Below are positions 63,111-64,000 of a stretch of 64,000 nucleotides of DNA, in pieces (positions within the stretch are counted from its first letter, which is position 1; every line of letters begins with the position of its first letter). Both the position numbers and the translations under genes were made by a program. The notes beneath the pieces are model-generated. The model searched no databases. It worked only from the letters and a program-made list of their open reading frames with translations, and was not told where the DNA came from. Source of the DNA: Eopsaltria australis (taxonomy: Eukaryota > Chordata > Aves > Passeriformes > Petroicidae); the NCBI GenBank assembly GCA_034509425.1, contig JAVTVJ010000992.1, positions 62,001-126,000 on the forward strand. Reading direction: 5' to 3'.

Positions 63111-64000
63111 AGCAGAAATTTGCCTTCCTTGCATTAGTTCCAGATAACTCCTCCTTGTGAAGTTTGATTCGAGAAGCTGCCACTCTCACGACCATGTAAT
63201 TACCAGAGGAGCAGGGCTGTGGAGATGATTCCTTTCCCTTGGATTGGAGCCACGCTGTTTTCAAATGGTGAAAATAATAAAAGTCAGGAGCATTTTCACT
63301 CCACGTCTCAGTGAGCTGCACGGAGCCCTGGTGGCTGTGGGGGTGACAGCCCTGGACAACTTCATTTAAAAATTCAAGAGTTTATTTCACCAATTTGAAG
63401 CAGAGCAAATCTGTGTCATGGCTTTATGAGGAACCCTCTGTTTTTTAAAAATCTGTTGATCTAGCTCCTGTTAGCTGTGTGCTGATGCAAATGGTGCCTT
63501 GCTGAGAGGAGAGAAGGGGGAAAAATTTCCACATGTGTAACAATAAGAGAATTAAAAGATTCCTCATCAAAAATCCGACATGAAGAAATGCTTTATCTGC
63601 CTGGCCAAGGAGATATTTCTGTCTCAGCTTCAAGCATAGTTTTCCTCAACCTAACAGTAAATTAATTATAAATTAAATGCCCAATCACCCTTTGTCCTAA
63701 CTGGGGAGTGAACGTGTGTGGATCTGCAAAAATTCAGAGATTGAGAGGGCGAGAAAATCCCTCAGATTTCATTGGGTTGGGTCCTGGTTTAATTTGGTAA
63801 ATCCCACTTAGGAATGCAGTTTCAAACTGCAGGAGATAACAGAGTCCAAAAGATGGAAGGTTTGAACTGTGGGAAGTGGTTGTGTGCCTGCAGTGGTGTT
63901 TATACAACACTTGTGGAAACAAGAGGTTACACAAATATTTGAGTTTTCAGAGATCTGCTGCAGCCTCTCTTAGAACTTGAACGTTTTCTGCTCCAAATTG

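Larger units (their letters stand above)
44914..64000 (+). other. HLCS: HLCS intron 6, incomplete at window edge
   Basis: At least 19 kb with no recognised HLCS exon. Gaps between the listed repeats (44914-47640, 48250-50590, 53110-54700, 55360-56700, 56970-60550, 63110-64000) were read and hold AT-rich unique sequence with no gene or RNA that I recognise. Short CR1 tails lie at 49070-49140, 54730-54785 and 62335-62410. Confidence 0.8.

Noticed and set aside
44914..64000. Search for the next HLCS exon (biotin-binding loop region)
   Set aside because: No frame contains the expected continuation or an RG-rich catalytic motif, so the exon lies beyond the window.
1..64000. tRNA, rRNA, CRISPR or prokaryotic operon features
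   Set aside because: None seen. The spaced direct repeats are minisatellites without the short repeat/unique spacer pattern of CRISPR, and the gene structure is vertebrate.

Overview
This is eukaryotic, intron-rich vertebrate DNA, almost certainly from a bird and probably a passerine. It carries many CR1 LINE 3' ends (tails of the type 'GGTCCCTTCCAACCCAAACCATTC' broken up by mutation), endogenous-retrovirus LTR sequence and many minisatellites. One protein-coding gene explains all the convincing coding sequence. It is the 5' part of HLCS (holocarboxylase synthetase, biotin-protein ligase), on the + strand from a CpG-island promoter at about 2.0-2.6 kb to beyond the right edge. Six coding exons are visible, all with canonical GT/AG borders and matching phases: 2383-2574, 5446-5598, 13639-13801, 15489-16354, 19965-20147 and 44642-44913. 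They encode 609 residues plus two bases of the next codon: the N-terminal extension, the acidic linker, the BPL_N-like regulatory domain and the first residues of the catalytic domain. The exons for the rest of the catalytic domain must lie beyond base 64000.

Layout. 1-2000: an ERV LTR fragment, a minus-strand CR1, unique sequence and a plus-strand CR1. 2010-2680: GC-rich promoter and exon 1. Intron 1 (2575-5445) holds one CR1. Intron 2 (5599-13638) is mostly a 2.83-kb tandem segmental duplication bounded by CR1 sequence, then a 131-bp x 8 satellite-like array close upstream of exon 3. Intron 3 (13802-15488) is short and T-rich. Intron 4 (16355-19964) holds CR1 sequence with a duplicated tail, an ATTC microsatellite and AT-rich tandem repeats. 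Intron 5 (20148-44641, 24.5 kb) holds a possible cryptic terminal exon at 21844, an inverted CR1 pair at 25.1-26.0 kb, a repeat-poor stretch at 26.6-35.4 kb, a 198-bp higher-order array at 35.5-36.5 kb, a CTC triplet tract, and a 327-bp x 3 array split by a 523-bp solo LTR. Intron 6 (from 44914) has no recognisable coding sequence to the window end. It is rich in minisatellites, including 1.15 kb of a ~22-bp unit, and in CR1 fragments.

HLCS attaches biotin to the carboxylases (acetyl-CoA, pyruvate, propionyl-CoA and methylcrotonyl-CoA carboxylase) in cytosol and mitochondria. The notable gene-level observation is that the residue matching the human 726-aa initiator Met is Leu (CTG) here. Upstream exons 1 and 2 keep an open, correctly phased N-terminal extension, so the long form appears to be the main product. 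No tRNA, rRNA, CRISPR or bacterial-type feature was seen. I did not find a new enzymatic or defence system. The best leads are the possible alternative terminal exon, the structure of the N-terminus, and the repeat architecture.
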